Below, in pieces: positions 7,851 through 15,279 of a stretch of 64,000 bases of DNA. Position 1 is the first letter of the stretch; the number at the start of each line of letters is the position of its first letter. The notes below the pieces were generated by a model. It searched no databases and had not been told where the DNA came from. It saw nothing but the letters and a program-made list of their open reading frames with translations. This stretch comes from Micrococcus sp. (GTDB taxonomy: Bacteria > Actinomycetota > Actinomycetes > Actinomycetales > Micrococcaceae), in assembly GCA_029961105.1 (NCBI GenBank), contig JASBVO010000018.1, positions 1 through 64,000 of the forward strand. Reading direction: 5' to 3'. The position numbers and the translations under genes were made by a program.

Positions 7851-9068
7851 GTGTCCGCTGCCCCCGCCGTGCCGTCGGGACCGAGCCGGTTGTGGAGCCG
7901 GGACTTCATCCTGACGTCGCTGACCAACCTGTTCCTGGCCATGGTGTTCTACCTGCTCGTCACGGCCATGGCGCTGTACGCCGTGGACCGCTTCCACGCC
8001 TCTGATGCGATGTCCGGGCTCGCCGTGGGCGCCTACGTCCTGGGGGCCGTGGTCTCCCGCCTGGCCACCGGCCAGGCCATGGACGCCATCGGCCGGCGCA
8101 CGGTGCTGATCAGTGCCCTGACCGCGTTCCTCCTGGCCTCCACGCTGTACCTGCTGGCCAATTCCCTGGCCCTGCTGATCGCCGTGCGGTTCGTCCACGG
8201 GATCGCGTTCGGAGCCGCGGCCACCGTCCTGGCCGCCTCCGTGATCGGCCTGATCCCCGGCCACCGCCGCAGCGAGGGCACCGGCTGGTTCGGCACGTCC
8301 ACCACGGCCGGCTCGGCCTTCGGGCCGCTGCTGGCCTTCCAGCTGACGGACGCCTACGGGTTCGACTCGCTGTTCCTGGCCTGCACGGCCTTCTCCGTCC
8401 TCGGCCTGGCGGCAGGCCTCCTGGTCCGGCTCCCCCGGCCACCCCGGCCCGAGGGCCACCGGCCCGCCGTCCGGTTCAGCCTGCGGGGCCTGATCTCGCC
8501 CGCGGCCCTGCCCGTCTCGGTGGTCATCCTCCTCGCGGGCACCGCCTTCTCGGGCGTGCTCGCCTTCCTCAACGGCTACGCCGGGCAGGAGGACATCAGT
8601 CCCACCGTGGCCAGTTCCTTCTTCCTGATCTACGGCGCCGTCCTGGTGCTGACCCGCTTCGTCGTCGGCCCGGTCCACGACCGCTTCGGGGACAATGCCA
8701 CCATCGTCCCGCTCCTGGTGTCCTTCATGGCCGGGCTCGCCGTGCTGTCCCGATGGCCCACCACCGCGGGGGTGTTCGTCGCGGCCGCCCTGACCGCCGT
8801 CGGCTTCGGGGCCCTGCTCACGAGTTTGCAGGCGATCGCCGTCACCGTGGCGCCGCCCATGCAGGTCGGGGTGGCCACCTCCACGTACTTCGTCATGCTC
8901 GACCTCGGCGTGGGCGCCGGGCCCGTGGTCCTGGGCGCCCTACTGCCGGCCACCGGGTACTCCGGGATGTTCGCCCTACTCTCCGGCCTCATGGCCGTCA
9001 CGATCGGGGTCTACTGGCTGGTCCACGGCCGGCGCCCCGGAGCCGGGCTGCGGACCCGGCGCTCATGA
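7851..9068 (+). CDS. MFS transporter
   Basis: 405 residues with about 12 membrane segments. The loop signature SRLATGQAMDAIGRRTVL after helix 2 is a textbook MFS motif, with a matching GPVHDRFGDNATI between the halves. GTG 7851 is used: AGGAAGG lies 11 nt upstream and the N-terminus (SRDFILTSLTNLFLAMVFYLL) enters the first helix at a normal distance. It resembles the small-molecule exporter branch of MFS; the substrate is unknown. It ends 6 bp inside the next gene on the opposite strand, a tail-to-tail overlap. Confidence 0.88.
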   Translation: MSAAPAVPSGPSRLWSRDFILTSLTNLFLAMVFYLLVTAMALYAVDRFHASDAMSGLAVGAYVLGAVVSRLATGQAMDAIGRRTVLISALTAFLLASTLYLLANSLALLIAVRFVHGIAFGAAATVLAASVIGLIPGHRRSEGTGWFGTSTTAGSAFGPLLAFQLTDAYGFDSLFLACTAFSVLGLAAGLLVRLPRPPRPEGHRPAVRFSLRGLISPAALPVSVVILLAGTAFSGVLAFLNGYAGQEDISPTVASSFFLIYGAVLVLTRFVVGPVHDRFGDNATIVPLLVSFMAGLAVLSRWPTTAGVFVAAALTAVGFGALLTSLQAIAVTVAPPMQVGVATSTYFVMLDLGVGAGPVVLGALLPATGYSGMFALLSGLMAVTIGVYWLVHGRRPGAGLRTRRS

Positions 9069-9593
9069 GCGGATCGCGGGGGCGACGACGGCGCGCGCGG
9101 CGGTCAGCAGCAGTGCGCCCAGCGTGAGCACCAGCAGTGCCTCGGCCCCGACGTAGACGTAGTGGGCCATGGACCCGCCGGCGAAGTCACCGGCGAGCAC
9201 GGCATCGGTCCGCGCGTTCAGGAACGGCCGGATCACGGCCACCTTGGCGACCAGCACGGCGGTGGCGGCCCCGCCCAGCACCCACAACCGCTGCCTGCCG
9301 GGCCGGCCCAGGCACCTCCACAGGGCCACGAGCAGCACCACCGCCAGCACCACCTCGACGAGGTTCATGGCGAAGAAGACCCGGCGTCCGATGCCCAGGC
9401 CCAGCGGGAGGGTGATGCCGGGCGCCGTGAACTTCAGCGGTGCCTCGATCAGGGAGATCCCGACGATCATCCCCAGCCACGCGGCGGGCACCACCAGCAG
9501 CGCGGTCCGCGCCCACAGAGAGCCTCCCATAGCGCGCGCCCCCGCGGCGGCGGGGTGGAGGCTTCCGTGGGGGCCGGCGTCGGGGGCGTCCAT
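9063..9593 (-). CDS. small four-helix membrane protein of unknown function
   Basis: 176 residues with four hydrophobic helices. The conserved-looking centre GISLIEAPLKFTAPGITLPLGLGIGR also occurs in uncharacterised membrane proteins of other bacteria. No catalytic motif is recognised. ATG 9593 is supported by TAGAAT (minus strand, 9601-9606) 7 nt upstream, a leaderless -10 that overlaps the 3' end of the MFS gene upstream. A later Met22 start would remove only a non-conserved lead. Confidence 0.65.
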   Translation of the reverse strand: MDAPDAGPHGSLHPAAAGARAMGGSLWARTALLVVPAAWLGMIVGISLIEAPLKFTAPGITLPLGLGIGRRVFFAMNLVEVVLAVVLLVALWRCLGRPGRQRLWVLGGAATAVLVAKVAVIRPFLNARTDAVLAGDFAGGSMAHYVYVGAEALLVLTLGALLLTAARAVVAPAIRS

Positions 9594-9603
9594 GGAGCCG
9601 ATT

Positions 9604-10932
9604 CTAGGCCTGGGCGACGCGCGCCTGCGGGTGCCGGCGGCCGTGCGAGCGCAGGAACGCCGCCATGCCGAAGCAGCCCAGGTACATGGCGGCGATGATG
9701 AGCCAGCCGATCGCGAAGTCGCCGGTGAGGTCGCGCAGCGCGCCCATCACCAGCGGTCCGAGGGCGAAGCCGGAGTACATGCCCATCGAGTTGATGCCGG
9801 AGGCGGCGCCGATCCGTTCCGGGGCCACCACCTGCATCAGGCCGGCGTTGATGACCACGTTGGCCCCGAGCACCGTGACCCCGTGCAGGGCGGCGCCGGC
9901 CCAGATCAGGGCCGGCACGTGCCAGAGCCCGGCAGCCAGGAACGCGGCGACGCCCAGCAGCGCGCCCGCGGCGATCATCAGCAGCAGCGTGGAGGCCTTG
10001 ACGCCGGCCGACATCCGCCGGCCCCACCAGATGCGGGAGACCACGCCGATCACGCCGGACACCGCCGTGGCCACGCCGCCGAGCACCAGCGAGAAGCCCA
10101 CCGCCTCCATGGAGAACAGCGGCAGGTAGACGTTGGTGGCCTGCATGCCGAAGCCGGAGAGCAGCGCGATCGAGGCGAAGATCCACACCGTCGCCGGGAG
10201 CCGGTCGGCCGCGGAGCCCGACGGCGGCCCCTCGCGGTCCGCGGGCCGGGCACCGTCCGGTGCGGCCGGCGTCGTGTTCTCCGGCGCGGGGACGGACTGC
10301 GCCTCCCGCGCGGCGCGGGCCGCCAGTTCCCGCGGGGTGGGAACCACTGCGAGCCCGTAGAACAGCAGCCCGACGGCGACCACGGCGGCTCCCAGCGCGG
10401 CACCGGTCCAGCCCAGCCACAGGGAGACGGCCGGGAAGAACAGGCCGGAGAACAGCTGGGAGGCCTGCACGCCGGACTGCTTCACCCCGATCCAGCCGGC
10501 CCGCTTCACGGGGGGCACGGCCCGGATGATGATGCGGTTGGTCGTGGGATTCGAGATGGCCTGGGCCGGTCCGGCGAGCACGGCCGCCAGCAGCAGCACC
10601 CAGTAGTGCGAGGCGAACGCACCGACCACCAGGGCCACGGCGGTGCCGGCGAAGATCAGCACGAGCTGTGCCCGGGCGCTCATCCGGTCGGCCAGCCGGC
10701 CCAGGTAGATGCTGGTGACGGCGGCGGAGGCGAACACCACGGACACCACGAGGCCGAGCTGGCCTGCCGTGAGGCCCAGTTGCTCGATGATGACGGCCGA
10801 GGACACGGAGACGCCGTAGTTGAACAGCGGCCCGACGCCCATGGCGCACAGCAGCACGAACAGCAGCGCGCCCGAGGCCCGGGTGCGGCGGTCAGGGTCG
10901 GCTGGCGGTGAGGGATCGGAACGGGTCATCAC
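9604..10932 (-). CDS. MFS transporter, partner of the M20 amidohydrolase
   Basis: 442 residues, about 12 helices in two halves joined by a Pro/Ala-rich loop (about 205-245). The signature SIYLGRLADRMSARAQL follows helix 2. It starts 19 bp after the M20 amidohydrolase gene on the same strand, so the two are very likely co-transcribed. Context suggests import of the amidohydrolase substrate or export of its product. GTG/TTG alternatives are not better than ATG 10932. Confidence 0.87.
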   Translation of the reverse strand: MMTRSDPSPPADPDRRTRASGALLFVLLCAMGVGPLFNYGVSVSSAVIIEQLGLTAGQLGLVVSVVFASAAVTSIYLGRLADRMSARAQLVLIFAGTAVALVVGAFASHYWVLLLAAVLAGPAQAISNPTTNRIIIRAVPPVKRAGWIGVKQSGVQASQLFSGLFFPAVSLWLGWTGAALGAAVVAVGLLFYGLAVVPTPRELAARAAREAQSVPAPENTTPAAPDGARPADREGPPSGSAADRLPATVWIFASIALLSGFGMQATNVYLPLFSMEAVGFSLVLGGVATAVSGVIGVVSRIWWGRRMSAGVKASTLLLMIAAGALLGVAAFLAAGLWHVPALIWAGAALHGVTVLGANVVINAGLMQVVAPERIGAASGINSMGMYSGFALGPLVMGALRDLTGDFAIGWLIIAAMYLGCFGMAAFLRSHGRRHPQARVAQA

Positions 10933-10951
10933 CCGATGAGGATAGTCCTCG

Positions 10952-12214
10952 TCAGGAGTGCTCCCCGGCCTGTGAGCCGACCTTGCTCCGGAGGGCTGCC
11001 AGGGCCGCCGTCGCCGCCGTCCATAGGGTCGGCTCGGGGACGGGCACGAACCGCGGGGAGTGGTTGACGGGCATGGTCCCGGAGTCCACCGTCGCCTGGT
11101 CGAAGCCGCCGTAGAACCAGAACACGCTCGGCACGCCGAGGGCCGCGGGCAGGGTCCCGAAGTCCTCCGAGCCCATCTTCGGCTCCCCCTGCCGGACGTT
11201 GCCCTCGCCCAGGACCGCGCGCAGCACCCCGGTCACCGCCTCGGTCTCGTCCGGGTCGTTGAAGTTGAGCGGGAAGCGGTACAGCTGCTCGATCCGCGGC
11301 TCCGGGGCGCCGGAGGCCGCCGCCTCCGCGGCGATGATCCGCCGGACGGAGGCCAGCACGTGCTCGCGGACCTCGCCGTCCATCGTGCGGATGTTCAGGG
11401 TGAACTCCGCGGTGGCCGGGATGATGTTCTCCTTCAGCCCGGCGTGGAAGGTGCCCACGGTCACGACGGCGGCCCGGCGCGGGTCGATCTCGCGGGAGAC
11501 GATGGTCTGGAGCCGGGTGACGATGTGCGCGCCCTGCACGATGGGGTCGATGGAGTCCTGCGGCTGCGAGCCGTGGGACTGTTCGCCGTACAGCGTGACC
11601 TTCAGCGAGTCCGCGTAGGCCATGGCGGCGCCGGGAACGATCTCCACGGTCCCGGCCAGTCCGGGCATGACGTGCTGGCCGTAGACGACCTCGGGCCGGG
11701 GCGCCCGGTCCCAGAGCCCGTCATCGACCATGGCCTGGGCACCGGCCGCGGTCTCCTCGCCGGGCTGGAAGATCAGCACCACGGTGCCGGACCAGCTCTG
11801 GCGGTCCGCGACCAGTACCTCGGCGGCGGTCATCAGCGCGGTGACGTGGGTGTCGTGGCCGCAGCCGTGCATCACGGGCACCTCGGTGCCGTCCGCCAGG
11901 GTGCCACGGGCGGTGGAGCGGTAGTCGACGCCGGAGTCCTCCTCGATCGGCAGGCCGTCCGAGTCCGCCCGGAAGCCGACGACGGGGCCCTCCCCGTTGC
12001 GCAGCACGCCGACGACGCCCGTGCCGCCGCAGCGGAAGTGCTCGATGCCGAGGGTGTCCAGGTGGGCCTCGATGAACTCGGCCGTGCGGTGTTCCTGCAT
12101 GGACAGCTCGGGGTTCGCGTGCAGGTGCCGGTAGAACTCCAGCATCCGGGCGCGCAGGTCCTCCCCCAGCTCGAGGCGGGGGTCGGCGGGCTGCAGGCTC
12201 TGGTCGGTGGTCAT
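10952..12214 (-). CDS. M20 family amidohydrolase (hippurate hydrolase / N-acyl-amino-acid type)
   Basis: The 420-residue M20D metallo-amidohydrolase cleaves N-acyl or peptide-like amide bonds in the cytoplasm using two metals. Visible ligands and catalytic residues: Cys118/His120 in MHGCGHDTHV, Glu153-Glu154 in QPGEETAAGAQAM, His181 in YGQHVMPG and the Glu of KMGSEDFG near the end. The lid domain carries TLYGEQSHGSQPQDSIDP. An AAAGGAA site is placed well before ATG 12214. Operon with the MFS gene downstream; the DUF5058 gene pair lies upstream on the same strand, separated by 200 bp with a tandem repeat. Substrate could be an acylated amino acid; hippurate itself is unproven. Confidence 0.9.
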   Translation of the reverse strand: MTTDQSLQPADPRLELGEDLRARMLEFYRHLHANPELSMQEHRTAEFIEAHLDTLGIEHFRCGGTGVVGVLRNGEGPVVGFRADSDGLPIEEDSGVDYRSTARGTLADGTEVPVMHGCGHDTHVTALMTAAEVLVADRQSWSGTVVLIFQPGEETAAGAQAMVDDGLWDRAPRPEVVYGQHVMPGLAGTVEIVPGAAMAYADSLKVTLYGEQSHGSQPQDSIDPIVQGAHIVTRLQTIVSREIDPRRAAVVTVGTFHAGLKENIIPATAEFTLNIRTMDGEVREHVLASVRRIIAAEAAASGAPEPRIEQLYRFPLNFNDPDETEAVTGVLRAVLGEGNVRQGEPKMGSEDFGTLPAALGVPSVFWFYGGFDQATVDSGTMPVNHSPRFVPVPEPTLWTAATAALAALRSKVGSQAGEHS

Positions 12215-12246
12215 CGACGGTTCCTTTCGGGGCTGCGGACTACGGG

Positions 12247-12290
12247 GGGGCTCAGACTGCGGAGAACGGGGGCTCAGACTGCGGAGAACG
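12247..12290. repeat. perfect tandem duplication of a 22-bp unit
   Basis: Two identical 22-bp copies (12247-12268 and 12269-12290), each containing CTCAGACTGCGGAGAACG, lie 33-76 bp upstream of the amidohydrolase start. A diverged third piece (GGGGCTGCGGACTACGG) precedes them. Confidence 0.85.
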
Positions 12291-12414
12291 GGCCGGCCGG
12301 TGGCCGGGGCGCCTGACCGGGATGCGGAGGGCAGGCCGGCGCCCGGACGGAGCGCGGCGGCCGGCTCCTGCGGGGGTTGGTCCCCTGTCGGATGCTACTC
12401 CGCCCGCCGGGCGC

Positions 12415-13149
12415 TCACGGGGCCTCGGGCCTGACGTCCTGGCCCGCGGCGCCCTCACGCTTGCGGACGAACCAGCCGATCACCAGGGTCGTCAGCACCA
12501 CGATCGCCGTGGCCACCATGGACAGGGCCGGCACGAGCGGGACGAGGACGAACAGCACGAGCACGGCCACCACGAACGCCACGATGGTGGCGCGCACTTG
12601 CTTCAGGCTGACGATGGCCTGGATGATCACGGCGCCCATGACGGAGGGCAGCACGTACACGCGCACCACCTCGGTGACCTCCGGCGGCACGATGCTGATC
12701 AGCCACGTGCCGAGCAGCCCGACGAAGATGAGCAGCGACAGCAGGTGGACGGTCGCCGCCCCGCAGATCGCCATCACCGCGGCGAGGCTGCCCCGGGGCG
12801 TGCCCGGCTTGGCGCCGATGGTGGACTGGGCGATGAGGGCCGAGGGCAGCAGCTTGTTCGAGATGTTGCCGATCATGAACGCCTGGTACATCGAGGCCGA
12901 GCCGAGGATGGGGAAGTACGTCAGGGGCTCGACGAGCCAGATGACGAAGAACGTGCCGGCGACGGCGGCGAAGCCCGCGAACAGCTGGGTGGCGGTCACG
13001 CCGAGGTCGGCGAAGAAGACGAGGTAGAGCGGGCCGGCGAGCGAGAACACGAGGCCGGCGATCATGGTCAGCCGGCCCCACCGGGAGGTGGTGCGCTCGA
13101 ACTCGACCATGCCCGCGGCGGCCGGGGCGGCGGTGACGGAGGTGGACAT
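12415..13149 (-). CDS. multi-pass membrane protein paired with DUF5058 protein (putative permease subunit)
   Basis: 244 residues with about seven hydrophobic helices and no soluble domain. It lies 100 bp downstream of the DUF5058-type gene in the same orientation. ATG 13149 (MSTSVTAAPAAAG) is chosen because AGGAG sits just upstream; longer frames add only non-conserved basic sequence. The helix GSASMYQAFMIGNISNKLLPSALIAQ may line a path. The pair looks like a two-component transporter, with the amidohydrolase and MFS genes after it, but this role is inferred from context alone. Confidence 0.7.
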   Translation of the reverse strand: MSTSVTAAPAAAGMVEFERTTSRWGRLTMIAGLVFSLAGPLYLVFFADLGVTATQLFAGFAAVAGTFFVIWLVEPLTYFPILGSASMYQAFMIGNISNKLLPSALIAQSTIGAKPGTPRGSLAAVMAICGAATVHLLSLLIFVGLLGTWLISIVPPEVTEVVRVYVLPSVMGAVIIQAIVSLKQVRATIVAFVVAVLVLFVLVPLVPALSMVATAIVVLTTLVIGWFVRKREGAAGQDVRPEAP

Positions 13150-13249
13150 CGGGATCTCCTGGAAGGGGCGTGTGTCAGCGGGGGGATGCGGCGATCGGTG
13201 CCGGTGGAGGGGGCCCGGCACGGAGGCCGGTGGAGGGGACCGGGACGGC

Positions 13250-14020
13250 TCAGCCGGCGGGGCCGAGTCCGGCGGACTGGGCCAGGAAGGCCACGGTCAG
13301 CCCGAGGAGGATGGCCATCCCCAGGCCCCACTCGCGCAGCCACCGCATCCCGGGCAGCCGGGCGATGAGCAGGCACACGCCCATCACGACCGCGGAGGTC
13401 AGCAGCGTCAGCACGTGGACGGTGCTCTTGGGCACCTCGGCGAGGCCCAGCGAGATGAACGCCCCGAGCAGGGCCGCGGCCGGGACCACGGTCATCAGCG
13501 CCGGGTTGACCTTGGCCATCCGGTGCTCACCGCGCTGCAGCAGGGGGGTGAGGATGAGGGTGGCGACCATCCACATGGCCCCGCCCATGCTCATGGCGAA
13601 GAAGACGATCGCGAACACCTCGGGGGTGTAGGTGGGACCGCCCAGCTCGGCGCCGGTGGTGCCGGCGGCGATGCTCGCGGCCGCGGTCTCGTAGGACACC
13701 GAGCCGATGAGGCCGATGCGCACCAGGACGGCGGGCGTGCCGAACAGGGCCAGCAGGGCGATGGCGACGAGGACGACGGCGAGGGACGGGCCGATCGCGG
13801 CGACGGCCCCGCTGCGGAAGGACGTCCGCAGTTCCTGGGGACTCATCCCGGCGGCCGGCGCCGCCTTACGGGCGGCCTTGATGTAGATGACCGACTGGAC
13901 CGCGATCACGAGGAACACGCCCAGGGCGCAGATCCACAGGACCGGGGTGTTGGCCACCGCCAGGACGGGGCCGGGCTCGGCGGCCGCGGCGGCCGAGGGC
14001 ATTGCGGTGATGGGGATCAT
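13250..14020 (-). CDS. DUF5058 family membrane protein
   Basis: 256 residues. The N-terminal pattern LWICALGVFLVIAVQSVIYIKAARK, then GMSPQELRTSFRSGAVAAIGPSLAVV and RIGLIGSVSYET, is that of DUF5058 membrane proteins. About seven membrane helices. ATG 14020 has GGGAGG upstream. It is the first gene of the run that leads to the partner permease and amidohydrolase, and is divergent from the AsnC/Lrp regulator gene across 151 bp. Function is unproven; transport of a peptide- or amino-acid-like compound would fit the neighbours. Confidence 0.75.
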   Translation of the reverse strand: MIPITAMPSAAAAAEPGPVLAVANTPVLWICALGVFLVIAVQSVIYIKAARKAAPAAGMSPQELRTSFRSGAVAAIGPSLAVVLVAIALLALFGTPAVLVRIGLIGSVSYETAAASIAAGTTGAELGGPTYTPEVFAIVFFAMSMGGAMWMVATLILTPLLQRGEHRMAKVNPALMTVVPAAALLGAFISLGLAEVPKSTVHVLTLLTSAVVMGVCLLIARLPGMRWLREWGLGMAILLGLTVAFLAQSAGLGPAG

Positions 14021-14101
14021 GGGAACCTCCCTGTCGGGGCCGTGACCGTCCGGGACGTGAGCCCGGGTCCGGCGGGTGCGGTGCACGGTGTGGCTACCAT
14101 T

Positions 14102-14120
14102 GTGATGTGGCGTGCATCAC
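14102..14120. promoter_or_regulatory. candidate operator between the DUF5058 gene and its regulator
   Basis: GTGATG (14102-14107) and CATCAC (14115-14120) form a perfect dyad with a 7-bp spacer in the divergent region 14021-14171. It is placed to control both directions and is the natural site for the adjacent AsnC/Lrp-type regulator. Confidence 0.4.
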
Positions 14121-14171
14121 CTGGGCAATAATCCCTGACTATCTGCACTGGGTTCCGTTGGGGAGGAGAAT

Positions 14172-15197
14172 ATGGATACGGCATCCCGCCTGACGGAGGA
14201 GGATCTGCAACTCGTCCATGCCCTGCAGGTGAACCCCCGGTTGTCCTGGTCGGCGCTCGGGGACGTGCTGGGCATGCACCCCACCTCGCTGGCGGTCCGG
14301 TGGCGGCACTTGGAGCAGAGCGGGCTGGCTTGGACGACGGCACACCCGGTGGGTGACCCGGACCAGATGGCCCTGTCCTTCCACGACGTGCAGTGCGCGC
14401 CGGGCCGCCGACGCGAGGTGGCCGAGGCGATCATGGGCATCCCGGACGTGTTCACGGTCGAGGAGTGCCACCGGGACCGGGACCTGATGCTCACCGTCAT
14501 CACGCCGAGCCCTGCGGTCCTCACCGCGTCGGTCTACCCGCAACTGGACCGCATCCCGGGGCTGGCCCGTTATGAGACCGCGTTCTGCACGCGGCTGCAC
14601 GGCAGCGGCGGCGACTGGCAGCTCGATGCCCTCTCCCCCGACCAGCGCTCCGCGCTGCGCGCCGCCGCCGGTCCCCGTCCGGAGCCCTGCGCGCGCTACG
14701 TCACGCCGCCGCCGTCGTTCGGCCCCATCATCCGGGCGCTGGGGCGCAACGCGCGGACGACCGCGGCACAGATCGGCGAGGAGACCGGGCTCCACCCGGC
14801 GACCGCCCGGCGCCGGCTGCAGAAGGTCCTCGAGAGCCGTTCGCTGTCCTTCCGCTGCGAGGTCTCCCACCGCGCGGCCGGCTACCCCGTGGTGTGCCAG
14901 TGGTTCGCCCGGCTGCCGGCCGCGGACCACAACGGCGCCGCGGCGGTCCTGTCCTCCCTCGGGGCGCTGCGGCTGTGCGCGTCCACCACGGGACGGACGA
15001 ACTTCACCTTCATGATGTGGCTGCGCTCCGCGGCGGACATCTTGACGGTCGAGCAGGCCGCCTCACGGCGGCTGCCGAGCCTGGAGATCCGCGAGAGCGT
15101 GATCATCGCGAACATCCCCAAGCGCGTGGGCTGGCTGCTGGACGCCGACGGCGCCCGCACCGGCCGGTTCATCCCGCCCGGGTCCGCCTGGGACTGA
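14172..15197 (+). CDS. AsnC/Lrp-type regulator with two HTH domains
   Basis: 341 residues made of two AsnC-like halves. The first HTH is at about 8-50 (LTEEDLQLVHALQVNPRLSW...LAVRWRHLEQSG). A ligand-sensing RAM-like segment follows, and a second HTH is near 190-228 (GRNARTTAAQIGEETGLHPA) with a second sensing segment. Tandem AsnC regulators of this kind commonly control neighbouring amino-acid-related genes. The gene is divergent from the DUF5058/amidohydrolase run, which is its likely target. A GGGGAGGAGA site is just upstream of ATG 14172. Its last two codons and stop lie in the first copy of a tandem repeat. Confidence 0.86.
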   Translation: MDTASRLTEEDLQLVHALQVNPRLSWSALGDVLGMHPTSLAVRWRHLEQSGLAWTTAHPVGDPDQMALSFHDVQCAPGRRREVAEAIMGIPDVFTVEECHRDRDLMLTVITPSPAVLTASVYPQLDRIPGLARYETAFCTRLHGSGGDWQLDALSPDQRSALRAAAGPRPEPCARYVTPPPSFGPIIRALGRNARTTAAQIGEETGLHPATARRRLQKVLESRSLSFRCEVSHRAAGYPVVCQWFARLPAADHNGAAAVLSSLGALRLCASTTGRTNFTFMMWLRSAADILTVEQAASRRLPSLEIRESVIIANIPKRVGWLLDADGARTGRFIPPGSAWD

Positions 15198-15265
15198 TCG
15201 TCCCCCTTGGACTGATCCCCCGTGGGACTGATCCCCCGTGGGACTGATCCCCCCTGGGACTGAGC
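15190..15265. repeat. short tandem repeat at the regulator's 3' end
   Basis: GGACTGATC-like units start at 15191, 15209, 15225, 15241 and 15257, so the period is 18 then 16 bp. Each unit holds TGGACTGA or TGGGACTGA, which reads Trp-Asp-stop in the regulator frame for the first copy. Confidence 0.8.
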
Positions 15266-15279
15266 GTCCACGGAGCCGG

